The notes below the pieces were generated by a model. The model did not search any database, was not told the DNA's origin, and saw only the letters and a list, made by a program, of their open reading frames with translations. This document shows positions 34,627 to 43,517 of a stretch of DNA of 64,000 nt, piece by piece. The position numbers and the translations under genes were made by a program. The number at the start of each line of letters is the position of its first letter. The first letter of the stretch is position 1. Source of the DNA: an uncultured Parabacteroides sp. (GTDB lineage Bacteria > Bacteroidota > Bacteroidia > Bacteroidales > Tannerellaceae); assembly GCF_902493135.1 (NCBI RefSeq), contig NZ_CABUOD010000001.1:62001-126000 (forward strand), in the 5' to 3' direction.

Positions 34627-35352
34627 TCAGAATAGGAAACCGAGTGAGAAACTCATTATGTTTGTCCGTTTTTCAATGTTGAGAGTTCCCTTTGGGTTGG
34701 CCTCGTTCTTGCCTATCTCACGGAAATCGGATGCAACCTCGTTCAAGCCGAATTCATAGCTGAAGTCAAGAAACAGACGCCAGATGCTGACTCCCAGCCC
34801 GGCGGCTATACCGATCCCGAAAGGCGTGTTGTCATCTTCGAATTCGCGGGGGCTGTCCGTCATATCCGTGCTGTAGCGCGTCTTGTAGTTGTATTTGATG
34901 TTGGGACCGAACATCATGCTTAATGCGTACGGACCCTCTTTTACCAGATAATAACCGACCATCACCGGTACTTCGAGTGTAGCGGACTTATAGGTAATCC
35001 GGTTTCTGCTGATCGGGGATTGCGCTATTGTCCCGTCAAAGCTGCTTTCTTCCTGTGGTATGTTGAAACGTATGTCACCTTCCGTATATTGCCATGCCAA
35101 GCTGGGCTGGATATAGAAACGGTCGATATTGACCCGTGCAAACACGGCTGCCTGATAACCTACCTTATATTGCAGGCGTATGTCTTCCATCTCCTGGTTG
35201 TCTATCGTCAACGATTTGACAATCGGGAATGCGGCATTGACTCCGATTTTTCCTCCCCAATTGAATGTCTTGTCTTCGATCTTGATAAACTTCTGGGCAA
35301 CCACCGGGAAACAGAATGGAAGTATCAGTAATATAAGGCAAATTTTCTTCAT
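34627..35352 (-). CDS. outer-membrane beta-barrel protein (porin-like family)
   Basis: A 241-residue exported protein: signal peptide MKKICLILLILPFCFPVVAQ, then alternating beta-strands (QAAVFARVNIDRFYIQPSLAWQ written across two strands; LEVPVMVGYYLV; WRLFLDFSYEFGLNEV) and a final aromatic residue in MSFSLGFLF, the usual C-terminal signature of outer-membrane barrels. It matches the small PorT/OmpX-like barrels of Bacteroidetes. It begins two bases after the flavin reductase stop and is therefore in the pyrB-pyrI operon. Transport role unknown. Confidence 0.8.
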   Translation of the reverse strand: MKKICLILLILPFCFPVVAQKFIKIEDKTFNWGGKIGVNAAFPIVKSLTIDNQEMEDIRLQYKVGYQAAVFARVNIDRFYIQPSLAWQYTEGDIRFNIPQEESSFDGTIAQSPISRNRITYKSATLEVPVMVGYYLVKEGPYALSMMFGPNIKYNYKTRYSTDMTDSPREFEDDNTPFGIGIAAGLGVSIWRLFLDFSYEFGLNEVASDFREIGKNEANPKGTLNIEKRTNIMSFSLGFLF

Positions 35353-35354
35353 GA

Positions 35355-35921
35355 CTATTTTTTCTTTCTGACCGACCAGCCGAACTTACCGACGAAGTCG
35401 CCCAATCCGTAATATTTGCCATGCGAATAAGCCAGCAGGTCGGCACGCTGCATATCGAAAGCTCCTGTTTCCGGGTCCAGATATTTGTCATCGGCCTGCA
35501 CGTTTACCACATCGGCGATAAACATGTCATGGCTACCCAAAGCCATAACCTCTTTTACCCGGCATTCAATGCAAAGCGGGCACTCTTCGATGATCGGGGC
35601 GTTTACGACCGAGGCTTTTCCCGGCGTTAACTTCATCTCCTCGAACTTGGCATGGTCTTTCCCTGAGTTGACACCGCACCAGTCGGTAGCATATGCCAGC
35701 TCGCGGGTTGTCAGGTTAATCACAAATTCCATGTTCTTTTTCAGGATCGGATAGGAGTGGCGTTCCGGACGGACGGATATATAACACATCGGTGGATTGG
35801 TACAGAGCGTACCCATCCACGCGACAGTTATAATATTGTATTCTGAAGGCTCAGAGCCGCAACTAACCATTACCGCAGGCAGCGGATAGATCATCGTGCC
35901 GGGCTTCCAGTCGTGTTTCAT
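35355..35921 (-). CDS. flavin reductase family protein (FMN-binding split barrel)
   Basis: A 188-residue split-barrel flavin reductase-like protein. Typical segments are PAVMVSCG, NIITVAWMGTLCTNPPMCYISVRPERHSYP written in parts, and FVINLTTRELAYATDWCGVNSG. Such proteins bind FMN and reduce flavins or act as small oxidoreductases. It lies six bases after pyrI and two bases before the outer-membrane protein gene, so it is embedded in the pyrBI operon; linkage of this family to pyrBI recurs in Bacteroidetes (from memory). A role in pyrimidine metabolism is not shown. Confidence 0.85.
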   Translation of the reverse strand: MKHDWKPGTMIYPLPAVMVSCGSEPSEYNIITVAWMGTLCTNPPMCYISVRPERHSYPILKKNMEFVINLTTRELAYATDWCGVNSGKDHAKFEEMKLTPGKASVVNAPIIEECPLCIECRVKEVMALGSHDMFIADVVNVQADDKYLDPETGAFDMQRADLLAYSHGKYYGLGDFVGKFGWSVRKKK

Positions 35922-35927
35922 ATCGGA

Positions 35928-36392
35928 TTATTTAACGATGATGTCTTCCTTGTTGATCTTGCGTTCGCAATAATGGCATCTGATCGTACCCTTCTCTTTG
36001 TCGATTACATCGAAACGGGTCGGCATCGGTTCATTATTGGTGATACATTTCGGATTGTTACATTTTACGAGTCCTACCAGTTCGTCCGGTAAGGTAACGG
36101 TCTTTTTCTCCACCACTTCGTAATCGCGGATAATGTTCAGGATCACGTTCGGTGCGATCAGGGCGATACGGTTGATCTCTTCGTCACAGAAGAACTTGTC
36201 GGAGATCTTGATCACGCCTTTGCAACCCATTTTATTGCTGTGGAAATTGTTGCCGATCGTAATCGTATTGTTCATGTTTTCCAGTCCCAGTAATTTGGCT
36301 ACTTTGAACAACTGGCTGGGGGGAATATGATCGATGGCAGTACCGTTTTCTAAAGCGGCGACCTGCAATTCTTTTTTCTTTTCTGCTGACAT
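35928..36392 (-). CDS. pyrI: aspartate carbamoyltransferase regulatory subunit
   Basis: Binds nucleotides and the catalytic subunit to form the allosteric ATCase complex, 154 residues. The allosteric N-domain (LQVAALENGTAIDHIPP) and the zinc domain with four cysteines (CNNPKC ... CHYC) are intact. It follows pyrB by 56 bases; that spacer contains 14-bp direct repeats. The presence of PyrI predicts feedback control by nucleotides, as in enteric bacteria. Confidence 0.96.
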   Translation of the reverse strand: MSAEKKKELQVAALENGTAIDHIPPSQLFKVAKLLGLENMNNTITIGNNFHSNKMGCKGVIKISDKFFCDEEINRIALIAPNVILNIIRDYEVVEKKTVTLPDELVGLVKCNNPKCITNNEPMPTRFDVIDKEKGTIRCHYCERKINKEDIIVK

Positions 36393-36399
36393 AACTTTT

Positions 36400-36433
36400 G
36401 ATAATTGAAAATTGATAATTGAAAGTTGAAAAT
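36400..36433 (-). repeat. 14-bp direct repeats in the pyrB-pyrI spacer
   Basis: TTGATAATTGAAAA is followed directly by TTGATAATTGAAAG and a partial TTGAAAATC. It fills the upstream leader of pyrI. Similar short AT-rich repeats sit at other gene junctions in this window. Confidence 0.6.
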
Positions 36434-36448
36434 CAGGAAACGGGATTC

Positions 36449-37369
36449 TTAATCTTCAACGGAAATGCCCAACACTTCGCAGATGATGGCCTGACGGGCG
36501 AACAGTCCGTTGCATGCCTGCTGGATATAGTAAGCTTTCGGATTATCGTCCACATCATAAGCTATTTCGTTCACACGAGGCAGCGGATGCAGGATGCGCA
36601 GGTTCTCGCGGCTGTTTTTCAGCATGTCATTCTTCAGGATATACACATTCTTCACACGTTCGTACTCTTCCAGGTCGGTGAAACGTTCGCGTTGCACACG
36701 GGTCATGTACAGAATATCCGTCTGGTTGATGATGTCTTCCGTAAATTCGGTATATTCGTTGTATTTGATGCCATGTTTGTCGCAGAAGTTCTTCTGTTCG
36801 TCCGGCATGTGGAGTTCGTTCGGTGCGATAAAGTTGAATGTCGGGTTGAAATGAGACATACCCACTATCAGCGAGTGCACGGTACGTCCGTATTTCAGGT
36901 CGCCGACCATTGTGATGTTGAGGTCGGTCAGTTTGCCTTGCGTCTTTTGGATGGAATAGAGGTCCAGCATGGTTTGGGAAGGATGCTGGTTCGCTCCGTC
37001 GCCGGCATTGATGATAGGCACGTCTGTTACTTCCGAAGCATAACGGGCGGCGCCTTCCAGATGGTGGCGCATAATGATAAGATCGACGTAGTTGCTTACC
37101 ATCAGGATGGTATCTTTCAGTGTTTCGCCTTTAGAGGAACTGGTTGTGGAAGCGTCGGAGAAACCGATCACACGGCCGCCCAACCGATTCACCGCAGTCT
37201 CGAAACTCAAGCGGGTACGGGTGGAAGGTTCGAAGAACAGGGTCGCTGCAACTTTGCCTTCCAGCACTTTACGGTTCGGATTTGCTTCAAACTTCCTGGC
37301 GTTATCCAGAATACGAAGAATGTCCTCTTTGGAACATTGATCGATAGAAACTAAACTTTTACTTTTCAT
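36449..37369 (-). CDS. pyrB: aspartate carbamoyltransferase catalytic subunit
   Basis: Joins carbamoyl phosphate and aspartate in pyrimidine synthesis, 306 residues. The carbamoyl-phosphate site FFEPSTRTRLSFETA, the loop DASTTSSSKGETLKDT, IMRHHLEGAA, and the aspartate-binding LHPLPRVNEIAYDVD are all present and standard. It is the first gene of pyrB-pyrI-flavin reductase-outer-membrane protein, with a -7 element 28 bases upstream. No leader attenuator peptide was recognised. Confidence 0.97.
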   Translation of the reverse strand: MKSKSLVSIDQCSKEDILRILDNARKFEANPNRKVLEGKVAATLFFEPSTRTRLSFETAVNRLGGRVIGFSDASTTSSSKGETLKDTILMVSNYVDLIIMRHHLEGAARYASEVTDVPIINAGDGANQHPSQTMLDLYSIQKTQGKLTDLNITMVGDLKYGRTVHSLIVGMSHFNPTFNFIAPNELHMPDEQKNFCDKHGIKYNEYTEFTEDIINQTDILYMTRVQRERFTDLEEYERVKNVYILKNDMLKNSRENLRILHPLPRVNEIAYDVDDNPKAYYIQQACNGLFARQAIICEVLGISVED

Positions 37370-37396
37370 TGTTGTGTATATTCTGTCTTATGCCCA

Positions 37397-37404
37397 CAAA
37401 AGTA
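37397..37404 (-). promoter_or_regulatory. -7 element of the pyrBI operon
   Basis: Minus-strand TACTTTTG is a full match to TAnnTTTG, 27 bases before the pyrB ATG. Confidence 0.5.
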
Positions 37405-37459
37405 TAAAAAAATGCATAGACAATGTCATGGCTCCGCTTATTTTTCACTCGATAAAAAA

Positions 37460-37503
37460 GGACCTGTTTCGTCGAAGTTTGAATACTTTTCTGAAACAGG
37501 TCC
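37460..37503 (-). terminator. terminator of the RND efflux operon
   Basis: On the minus strand GGACCTGTTTC and GAAACAGGTCC form a perfect 11-bp stem, followed by TTTTTT. It lies 63 bases after the outer-membrane factor gene and before the pyrB promoter. Confidence 0.85.
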
Positions 37504-37566
37504 TATGGAATAGGTCAAAGGTCCGGTTTAAAAGGTTTTTGGCTTTTATGGATAAAAAATGTTTTC

Positions 37567-38928
37567 TTATTCTCTACCGCCGCCTAAAGCTTGATAAAGG
37601 TTGATCACGCTTTGTATCTCGGTGAACCGGTTAGCCGTTTGCGACAGTTGTGCGCTCAACAAAGACTGGCGGGCGGTCAGCACTTCCAGGTAGGTAGTCG
37701 TACCGTGCTCCATCAGCAACGCTGTGCTTTCCAATGCCTTTTCCAAGGATTGGATCTGCTTTTCGAACAAGACGGTCTTTGCCTTGCTTGTCTGGCAGGC
37801 GACCAAAGCATCGTTGACTTCGCTGCCGGCATTCAGCAAAGCTTGCTGGAAAGCCAGGCTTGTTTCTTCCTGCTGCGCTTTGGCGATGCGGTATTGAGCC
37901 ATGATCTGTCCTTTGTTGAACAACGGCTGTGTGAGCGAGCCGACTGCCGAAGCCAGGAATTTGCCCGGATTGACGATCATGCTCCCTGCCGAGTTGGTCC
38001 ATCCGGCACTTCCGCTCAGTACGATGGAAGGATAGAAAGCAGCGCGAGCCTGGTTGGTTGCGTAAAAAGCCTGTTCCAGCGAACGTTCGGCAGCACGCAC
38101 ATCGGGACGGTTCGACAACATTTGCATCGGTACGCCGACTGCCACGTCTTCCGGGAACTGCTGGTCGGCCAGTTTTCCACGTTCGTAGCGGTGCGGGGTT
38201 TCTGCGAGCAACAGGGCGAGACTGTTTTCGACTTGGTTGATCTGCTCTTTCAGGTCGAGAATGGAAGTCTGTACACTGTAATAAGCCGCTTCCATTTGGG
38301 AGGTAGCCGCCTCGTTGGCTAATCCGGCATCCATCAATGCACGGGTAGAAACCACCGTCTCTTTCCAGGCTTCTTCCGTCTGTTGCGAGATGGCTAACTG
38401 TTCATCCAGCATCAATAAGGTGTAGTACACGTTGGCGATCCCGGCTATCAACTGGGTACGCACAGCCTGCTGGTAGTCCTTGCTTTGGGCATACAGCGCT
38501 TTGGCCTGTTGCTTGGCATTGCGCAGACGTCCGAAGATGTCCAATTCCCAACTGGCTGTGACAGGCAGCGTGTATGTCTTTGTCGCTTTTCCTCCGTCGA
38601 AACTGCTGATCGTTCCTTGCGGGGAAAGTGCGAACGAAGGTAGGAAAGCGAGCTTCGCCGACATTAGCGCTGCTTCCGCTTCCTCGATCTGCAATTGGGC
38701 GGACCGGAGGTCGGTGTTGTTTTGTAGCCCTTGTTCGATAAGAGCCTGCAACTGCGAGTCCGTAAAAAGTTCCCGCCAGTTCACATTACCGAAATTGGTC
38801 GTATCATCGACAGCCACCTCTTCTCCGTACAGGTGGTCCGGAGTCGTTTCGGCCGGTTGATATTTGGTGTATATGCCGCAACTGCTCAACAGGGCGGTTG
38901 CGGTTGTCAATACGATTATTTTCTTCAT
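37567..38928 (-). CDS. RND efflux outer-membrane factor (NodT/OprM family lipoprotein)
   Basis: Outer-membrane channel of a tripartite efflux pump, 453 residues. Lipoprotein signal MKKIIVLTTATALLSSCG. It has the two repeated outer-membrane-efflux-protein domains of the NodT class: NVNWRELFTDSQLQALIEQG at the start, SWELDIFGRLRN in the first, and SNRPDVRAAERSLEQAF in the second. It begins three bases after the pump gene stop, so it is translated with it. Substrates cannot be read from sequence; drugs or bile components are typical for Bacteroidales pumps. Confidence 0.93.
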   Translation of the reverse strand: MKKIIVLTTATALLSSCGIYTKYQPAETTPDHLYGEEVAVDDTTNFGNVNWRELFTDSQLQALIEQGLQNNTDLRSAQLQIEEAEAALMSAKLAFLPSFALSPQGTISSFDGGKATKTYTLPVTASWELDIFGRLRNAKQQAKALYAQSKDYQQAVRTQLIAGIANVYYTLLMLDEQLAISQQTEEAWKETVVSTRALMDAGLANEAATSQMEAAYYSVQTSILDLKEQINQVENSLALLLAETPHRYERGKLADQQFPEDVAVGVPMQMLSNRPDVRAAERSLEQAFYATNQARAAFYPSIVLSGSAGWTNSAGSMIVNPGKFLASAVGSLTQPLFNKGQIMAQYRIAKAQQEETSLAFQQALLNAGSEVNDALVACQTSKAKTVLFEKQIQSLEKALESTALLMEHGTTTYLEVLTARQSLLSAQLSQTANRFTEIQSVINLYQALGGGRE

Positions 38929-38931
38929 ACC

Positions 38932-41900
38932 TTATTTATTTTCATTGTTTAAACCGTCACGTTCAATTTGGCTCTTTTGCTTTTCCAACGCAACTTGCAT
39001 ATCGGTTTCCACTTCCATCGGCGGACGGATTTTTTCTTGCATGTATTCGAAAATGATGTAGAATACCGGCACGACGAACAGCAAAGCCAATGTTCCGACT
39101 GCCATACCGCCGACAACACCTGTTCCTAATGAACTGTTACCGTTGGCTCCGGCTCCGGATGCGAACATAAGCGGAAGCATACCGAAGATCATCGTAAGTA
39201 CGGTCATCAAAATCGGACGCAAACGGGCTTGTGCGGCCGAATAAGCCGATTCGACGATCCCCATCCCTTTACGGCGGCGTTCGATGGCGAATTCGGTGAT
39301 CAAAATCGCCGTTTTGGCCAAAAGTCCGATCAACATGATGACACCGGTCTGCAAGTAAATGTTATTTTCCAATCCGAACAGTTTGGCGAACAGGAACGAA
39401 CCCATCAAACCGAACGGAACGGACAGGATAACGGCCCAGGGAACAAGGAAACTTTCGTACAGACAAGCCAAAATCAAGTAGATAAGCAAGATGCAGACCG
39501 CATAGATAAAGAGTGTTTGCGAACCTCCGGTATTGGCCTCTTCACGTGCCATACCGCCATACTCGTACCCGTATCCTGTCGGCAGCATCCGGGCGGCCAC
39601 TTCCTCGATGGCCTGTTGTACTTCTCCTGTGGAATATCCCGGTGCCGGGTTCACGTTGACCGTGATACAGCTAAAGAGGTTGAAACGGTTGGCCACTTCA
39701 GGTCCGAGTACCCGTTTCAGGGTTACGAACTGACTGATCGGAGCCATTTCCGTCCCGTTACGGACAAACATATTGTTCAAGGCTTGTTCGTCAAGGCGGT
39801 ATTCCGGTGAGGCTTGCGACATCACGCGGTATACTTTTCCGAATTGGTTATAGTTGGAAACGTATGCGCCACCACAATAACTGCCCAGTACGTCGAGAAC
39901 CGTCGAAGGTGATATTCCGGCCCGTTTACATTTGGCTGCGTCCACATCGACCGATATCTGCGGGAAGTTCATGGCATAAGAAGTATAGGCCATCGCCACT
40001 TCGGGACGCTGGTTCAAAGCTCCGATATATTGCATGGCGTTGCCGTAGAAGGTACCCATATCTCCGCCGGTACGATCCTGCAAGTTCAACTCGATGGAGT
40101 TACCCAGACCGTAGCCCGGAATCATACCCGGCTGGAAGCAGAATATCTGCGCCTCTTTGATTTGGGCGAATTGTGCGTTCAGACGGTTGACCACTGCATC
40201 GGAAATATGTTCGGCCCCTTTTCTTTCATCCCAGTTTTTCAAACGGATGATCGCCATTCCGTAGGAAGTACCCTGGCCTGCCAGGAAGCCGTAACCGGCT
40301 ACACGGGAGTAATGTTCTACTTCCGGCGTGTTCTTCAGGATGTTTTCTACCTTGTCCAGTACTTTGCCTGTCTCTTCCAGCGTACTACCCGGGGCAATGG
40401 CCACATTCGCCATAATGACCCCCTGGTCTTCTTGCGGAACAAGACCTGTTTTAGTATTGCTGATAAGCCAGCCCAGCAGAATAACGGATGCGATCAGTCC
40501 GGCCCATACCATCCAACGATGATGGATAAAGAACATGACGCCTTTCTTGTATTTGCCCAACACGGCGTTGAAAGAGGCATTATAGGCGGCACGCACACGG
40601 CCGTTAATGCTTTTGGCACTCTTGTTCCCATCGCTCGGACGCATCATCATGGCACATAGGGCGGGGCAGAGCGTCAATGCACAAATCATGGAAAGACCAA
40701 CTGAGGTCGCCATCGTCACACCGAATTGCGTGTAAAAGATACCGGAAGTCCCTCCCATGAAAGTTACCGGTATGAACACGGCCATGAACACGCAGGTACA
40801 GGAGATAACGGCCATCGTCACGTCGCCCATCGCATCTTTCGTTGCCTGGTAGGACGAGGTGTAGCCCGCATCGAATTTTGCCTGTACGGCTTCCACCACC
40901 ACGATCGCGTCGTCCACCACCGTACCGATGGCAAGCACCAAGGCAAACAGGGTCAGGATGTTAATCGTGAATCCGGCGGCTGTCAGGCAGGCAAATGTAC
41001 CGATCAGCGAAACGATGATCGAAATAGACGGGATCAGCGTACTCTTTAAGTCCTGAAGGAAGAAATACACCACAAGGATTACGAGGATGATCGCCACGAT
41101 CAGCGTTTCAACCACATTATATATAGAGGCGAAGAGGAAGTCGTTGGAGCTCATCATCGTGATAAATTCCGTTCCGGTAGGCAATTCCTCTTTCATCTTC
41201 TCCAATTCGGCGGCAATACGTTCGTTTACTTCCGTTGCGTTGGAGCCGGCTACCTGGTAGATCATGAAGGTCACAGCCGGCTTACCGTCCATCTGGCTGT
41301 CGAAACCGTAGCTCAATGTTCCTAACTCGACCTTGGCGACATCTTTCAGGCGTAATACGGAACCGTCTTCCTGGGCCCGGACAACGATGTTCTGGAATTC
41401 TTCCACGCTCTTCAAACGTCCGCGGTATTTCATTGTGTATTGGAAAACGTTTTTCGAGTTTTCACCCAGCGAACCGGTCGGCGCCTCGATGTTCTGTTCT
41501 CCTAATATGGAAGTCACGTCCGAAGGAACCAATCCATATTGGGCCATTCGTTCGGGGTTCAGCCAGATACGCATACTATAGGTATCGCCCAACTCCATCA
41601 CGTCGCCTACGCCTTCGATACGTTTGATACGCGGGATGACGTTGATGTCGAGGTAATTTCCGAGAAATGTCTTGTCATAACGTCCATCGGTACAGACAAG
41701 TGCGTCGATTTGCAAGAAACTGGTCTGACGTTTCTGGGTGCTGACACCGATACGGGTTACTTCGGCAGGCAATAGACCCTGCGCTTTCGTTACACGGTTC
41801 TGCACGTTGACAGCCGCCATGTCAGGGTCCGTCCCTTGTTTGAAATATATTTCGATACTTGCCGAACCTGCATTGGTGGAAGTGGAAGTCATGTACATCA

Positions 41901-42126
41901 TGTTTTCCACACCGTTGATACTTTCTTCCAGCGGCATGATGACACTGTTCATCACCGCGTCGGCATCCGCTCCGGTATAAGTGGCCGATACGTGGACCGT
42001 AGGCGGCGCAATGTCAGGGTATTGCTCGACCGGCAAGGTAAAGAGCGAAATCAATCCGATCGCCAAAATAAGAATGGAGATGGAGATGGCCATAACGGGC
42101 CGTTTGATAAAAATATTTCCTTTCAT
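38932..42126 (-). CDS. RND efflux pump, AcrB/HAE1 family
   Basis: Inner-membrane proton-driven exporter, 1064 residues, the normal length. It has twelve transmembrane helices in the usual 1+5+1+5 layout, with helix 1 at MAISISILILAIGLISLFTL. The proton-relay aspartates are in GTVVDDAIVVVEAV (helix 4). Porter-domain motifs include VNVQNRVTKAQGLLP and the duplicated half begins near WMVWAGLIASVILLG. It is the middle gene of adaptor-pump-channel, 11 bases after the adaptor and 3 bases before the channel. Substrate unknown. Confidence 0.95.
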   Translation of the reverse strand: MKGNIFIKRPVMAISISILILAIGLISLFTLPVEQYPDIAPPTVHVSATYTGADADAVMNSVIMPLEESINGVENMMYMTSTSTNAGSASIEIYFKQGTDPDMAAVNVQNRVTKAQGLLPAEVTRIGVSTQKRQTSFLQIDALVCTDGRYDKTFLGNYLDINVIPRIKRIEGVGDVMELGDTYSMRIWLNPERMAQYGLVPSDVTSILGEQNIEAPTGSLGENSKNVFQYTMKYRGRLKSVEEFQNIVVRAQEDGSVLRLKDVAKVELGTLSYGFDSQMDGKPAVTFMIYQVAGSNATEVNERIAAELEKMKEELPTGTEFITMMSSNDFLFASIYNVVETLIVAIILVILVVYFFLQDLKSTLIPSISIIVSLIGTFACLTAAGFTINILTLFALVLAIGTVVDDAIVVVEAVQAKFDAGYTSSYQATKDAMGDVTMAVISCTCVFMAVFIPVTFMGGTSGIFYTQFGVTMATSVGLSMICALTLCPALCAMMMRPSDGNKSAKSINGRVRAAYNASFNAVLGKYKKGVMFFIHHRWMVWAGLIASVILLGWLISNTKTGLVPQEDQGVIMANVAIAPGSTLEETGKVLDKVENILKNTPEVEHYSRVAGYGFLAGQGTSYGMAIIRLKNWDERKGAEHISDAVVNRLNAQFAQIKEAQIFCFQPGMIPGYGLGNSIELNLQDRTGGDMGTFYGNAMQYIGALNQRPEVAMAYTSYAMNFPQISVDVDAAKCKRAGISPSTVLDVLGSYCGGAYVSNYNQFGKVYRVMSQASPEYRLDEQALNNMFVRNGTEMAPISQFVTLKRVLGPEVANRFNLFSCITVNVNPAPGYSTGEVQQAIEEVAARMLPTGYGYEYGGMAREEANTGGSQTLFIYAVCILLIYLILACLYESFLVPWAVILSVPFGLMGSFLFAKLFGLENNIYLQTGVIMLIGLLAKTAILITEFAIERRRKGMGIVESAYSAAQARLRPILMTVLTMIFGMLPLMFASGAGANGNSSLGTGVVGGMAVGTLALLFVVPVFYIIFEYMQEKIRPPMEVETDMQVALEKQKSQIERDGLNNENK

Positions 42127-42137
42127 ACTTCGAACCT

Positions 42138-43244
42138 TTATTTAACTTGCGTTCCTTCACGTACTAATCCGGCTCCTTCGGATACGATTTCTTCGCCCAC
42201 CTTCAATCCGTCGAGTACGATGTATTCACGGCCGTCGCTGATTTCTGCCACGGTAATCAATGTGGAAACAGCTTTGCCGTCCACTACTTTGTAGACAATC
42301 GTCTTGTCCTGCAAACGGACCGTTGCGCCTTGAGGAATAATGATACAGTCTTTATAGGCCTGTGGTATGAGCACGTTGCCGGAAGCTCCGCTATGAAGCA
42401 GGCGGGATTCGTTGGGGAATACGGCACGCACGCCGACTGTCCCGGTCTTCCGGTCGATCACTCCGCTGATCGATTCGATCTTTCCTTTCCGGTCGTAAAT
42501 AGACTGGTCATTCAGTTTTAACGACACTTCCGGCATGTTTTCCAACGCTTCGTCCATGCTTTTGTACTGGCGGCTCATGGCCAATAATTGATTTTCGGTC
42601 ATGGAGAAGTAAACATACATGTCCGAATTGTCGGAAACCGTTGTCAACGGTTGGGGAATACTGGCGCTGACCAATGCCCCGGCGCGGTAAGGCAACATGC
42701 CGACAACTCCGTCGGACGGACTCTTGACTTCCGTATAAGACAGGTTGTTGCGGGCGTTCAGCTCCTGGGCTTCTGCCTGTGCCAGCTGCGCTTTGGCGGT
42801 CAGATAATTATTTTCACTTGTTTTCAGGTTAAAAGCCGAGACAACCTTTTTTTCAAACAGTTCCTTCGTGCTGCTATAGTTCAGTTCGGCTGTAGCCAAA
42901 GCCGCTTTTGCCACTTCCACGTTTGCCTGGGCCGTCTTCAAAGCCGCCTTGTAAGGAACCTGGTCTATGACGAAAAGTAATTGCCCTTTCCGTACGACCT
43001 GTCCTTCTGTCACACAAAGCCGCTCGATAGTTCCTGATACTTGCGGATAAATGTCGATATCCTGGCGACCGCGGATCGTGGCCGAATAAGGTGTTGTCAG
43101 CTCTTTGTCTGCCGTAGAAACTTTCATTGTCGCGTAAGATGCTTTCATCTGCGCATCCGGTGCATGTTTGCAGGATGCCATCCACATAGTCGTACAGCCG
43201 ATAACTGCCATCAGCCGTATCCATTTTGCATTTGCTCTTGTCAT
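42138..43244 (-). CDS. RND efflux periplasmic adaptor, AcrA family
   Basis: Membrane fusion protein linking pump and outer-membrane channel, 368 residues. Lipoprotein signal with lipobox MASC near residue 24. Then a biotinyl-lipoyl-like half (YPQVSGTIERLCVTEGQ), an alpha-hairpin of about 100 residues (ALKTAQANVEVAKAALATAE), the second lipoyl half (NLSYTEVKSPSDGVVG), and beta-barrel and membrane-proximal domains (GKIESISGVIDRKTGTVGVR). It is the first gene of the operon with a -7 element 26 bases upstream. No local regulator is next to it. Confidence 0.93.
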   Translation of the reverse strand: MTRANAKWIRLMAVIGCTTMWMASCKHAPDAQMKASYATMKVSTADKELTTPYSATIRGRQDIDIYPQVSGTIERLCVTEGQVVRKGQLLFVIDQVPYKAALKTAQANVEVAKAALATAELNYSSTKELFEKKVVSAFNLKTSENNYLTAKAQLAQAEAQELNARNNLSYTEVKSPSDGVVGMLPYRAGALVSASIPQPLTTVSDNSDMYVYFSMTENQLLAMSRQYKSMDEALENMPEVSLKLNDQSIYDRKGKIESISGVIDRKTGTVGVRAVFPNESRLLHSGASGNVLIPQAYKDCIIIPQGATVRLQDKTIVYKVVDGKAVSTLITVAEISDGREYIVLDGLKVGEEIVSEGAGLVREGTQVK

Positions 43245-43269
43245 ATTCGTTTATTATTTAAAAATGACG

Positions 43270-43277
43270 CAAATGTA
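43270..43277 (-). promoter_or_regulatory. -7 element of the RND efflux operon
   Basis: Minus-strand TACATTTG is a full match, 25 bases before the adaptor ATG. Confidence 0.5.
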
Positions 43278-43444
43278 TTTCAAAAAGATCGGTCTTATTT
43301 GTCTGAAAGTCTATATAAGTCTTCCATATTGATACTGTATAGATATTTTAAGAAAAGAATGATTGAAAAAAAACAAATAACTATAACTGTTGCTGTGTGG
43401 TTTGTAAATCGGGCGTTTAGACAGAGGAAGCCGGTTCATAAAGT

Positions 43445-43492
43445 TTCATAGTCCTGTCTTGCGGCCCGAAACCGCAATGACAGGACTATGAA
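43445..43492 (-). terminator. hairpin terminating the alkaline phosphatase gene
   Basis: TTCATAGTCCTGTC pairs with GACAGGACTATGAA, and TTGCGG with CCGCAA, giving a ~20-bp stem with a small bulge and a 7-base loop. It lies 25 bases after the alkaline phosphatase stop. No long T-run follows. Confidence 0.75.
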
Positions 43493-43517
43493 GGCTGATA
43501 TACCGTCGTCTTTATTT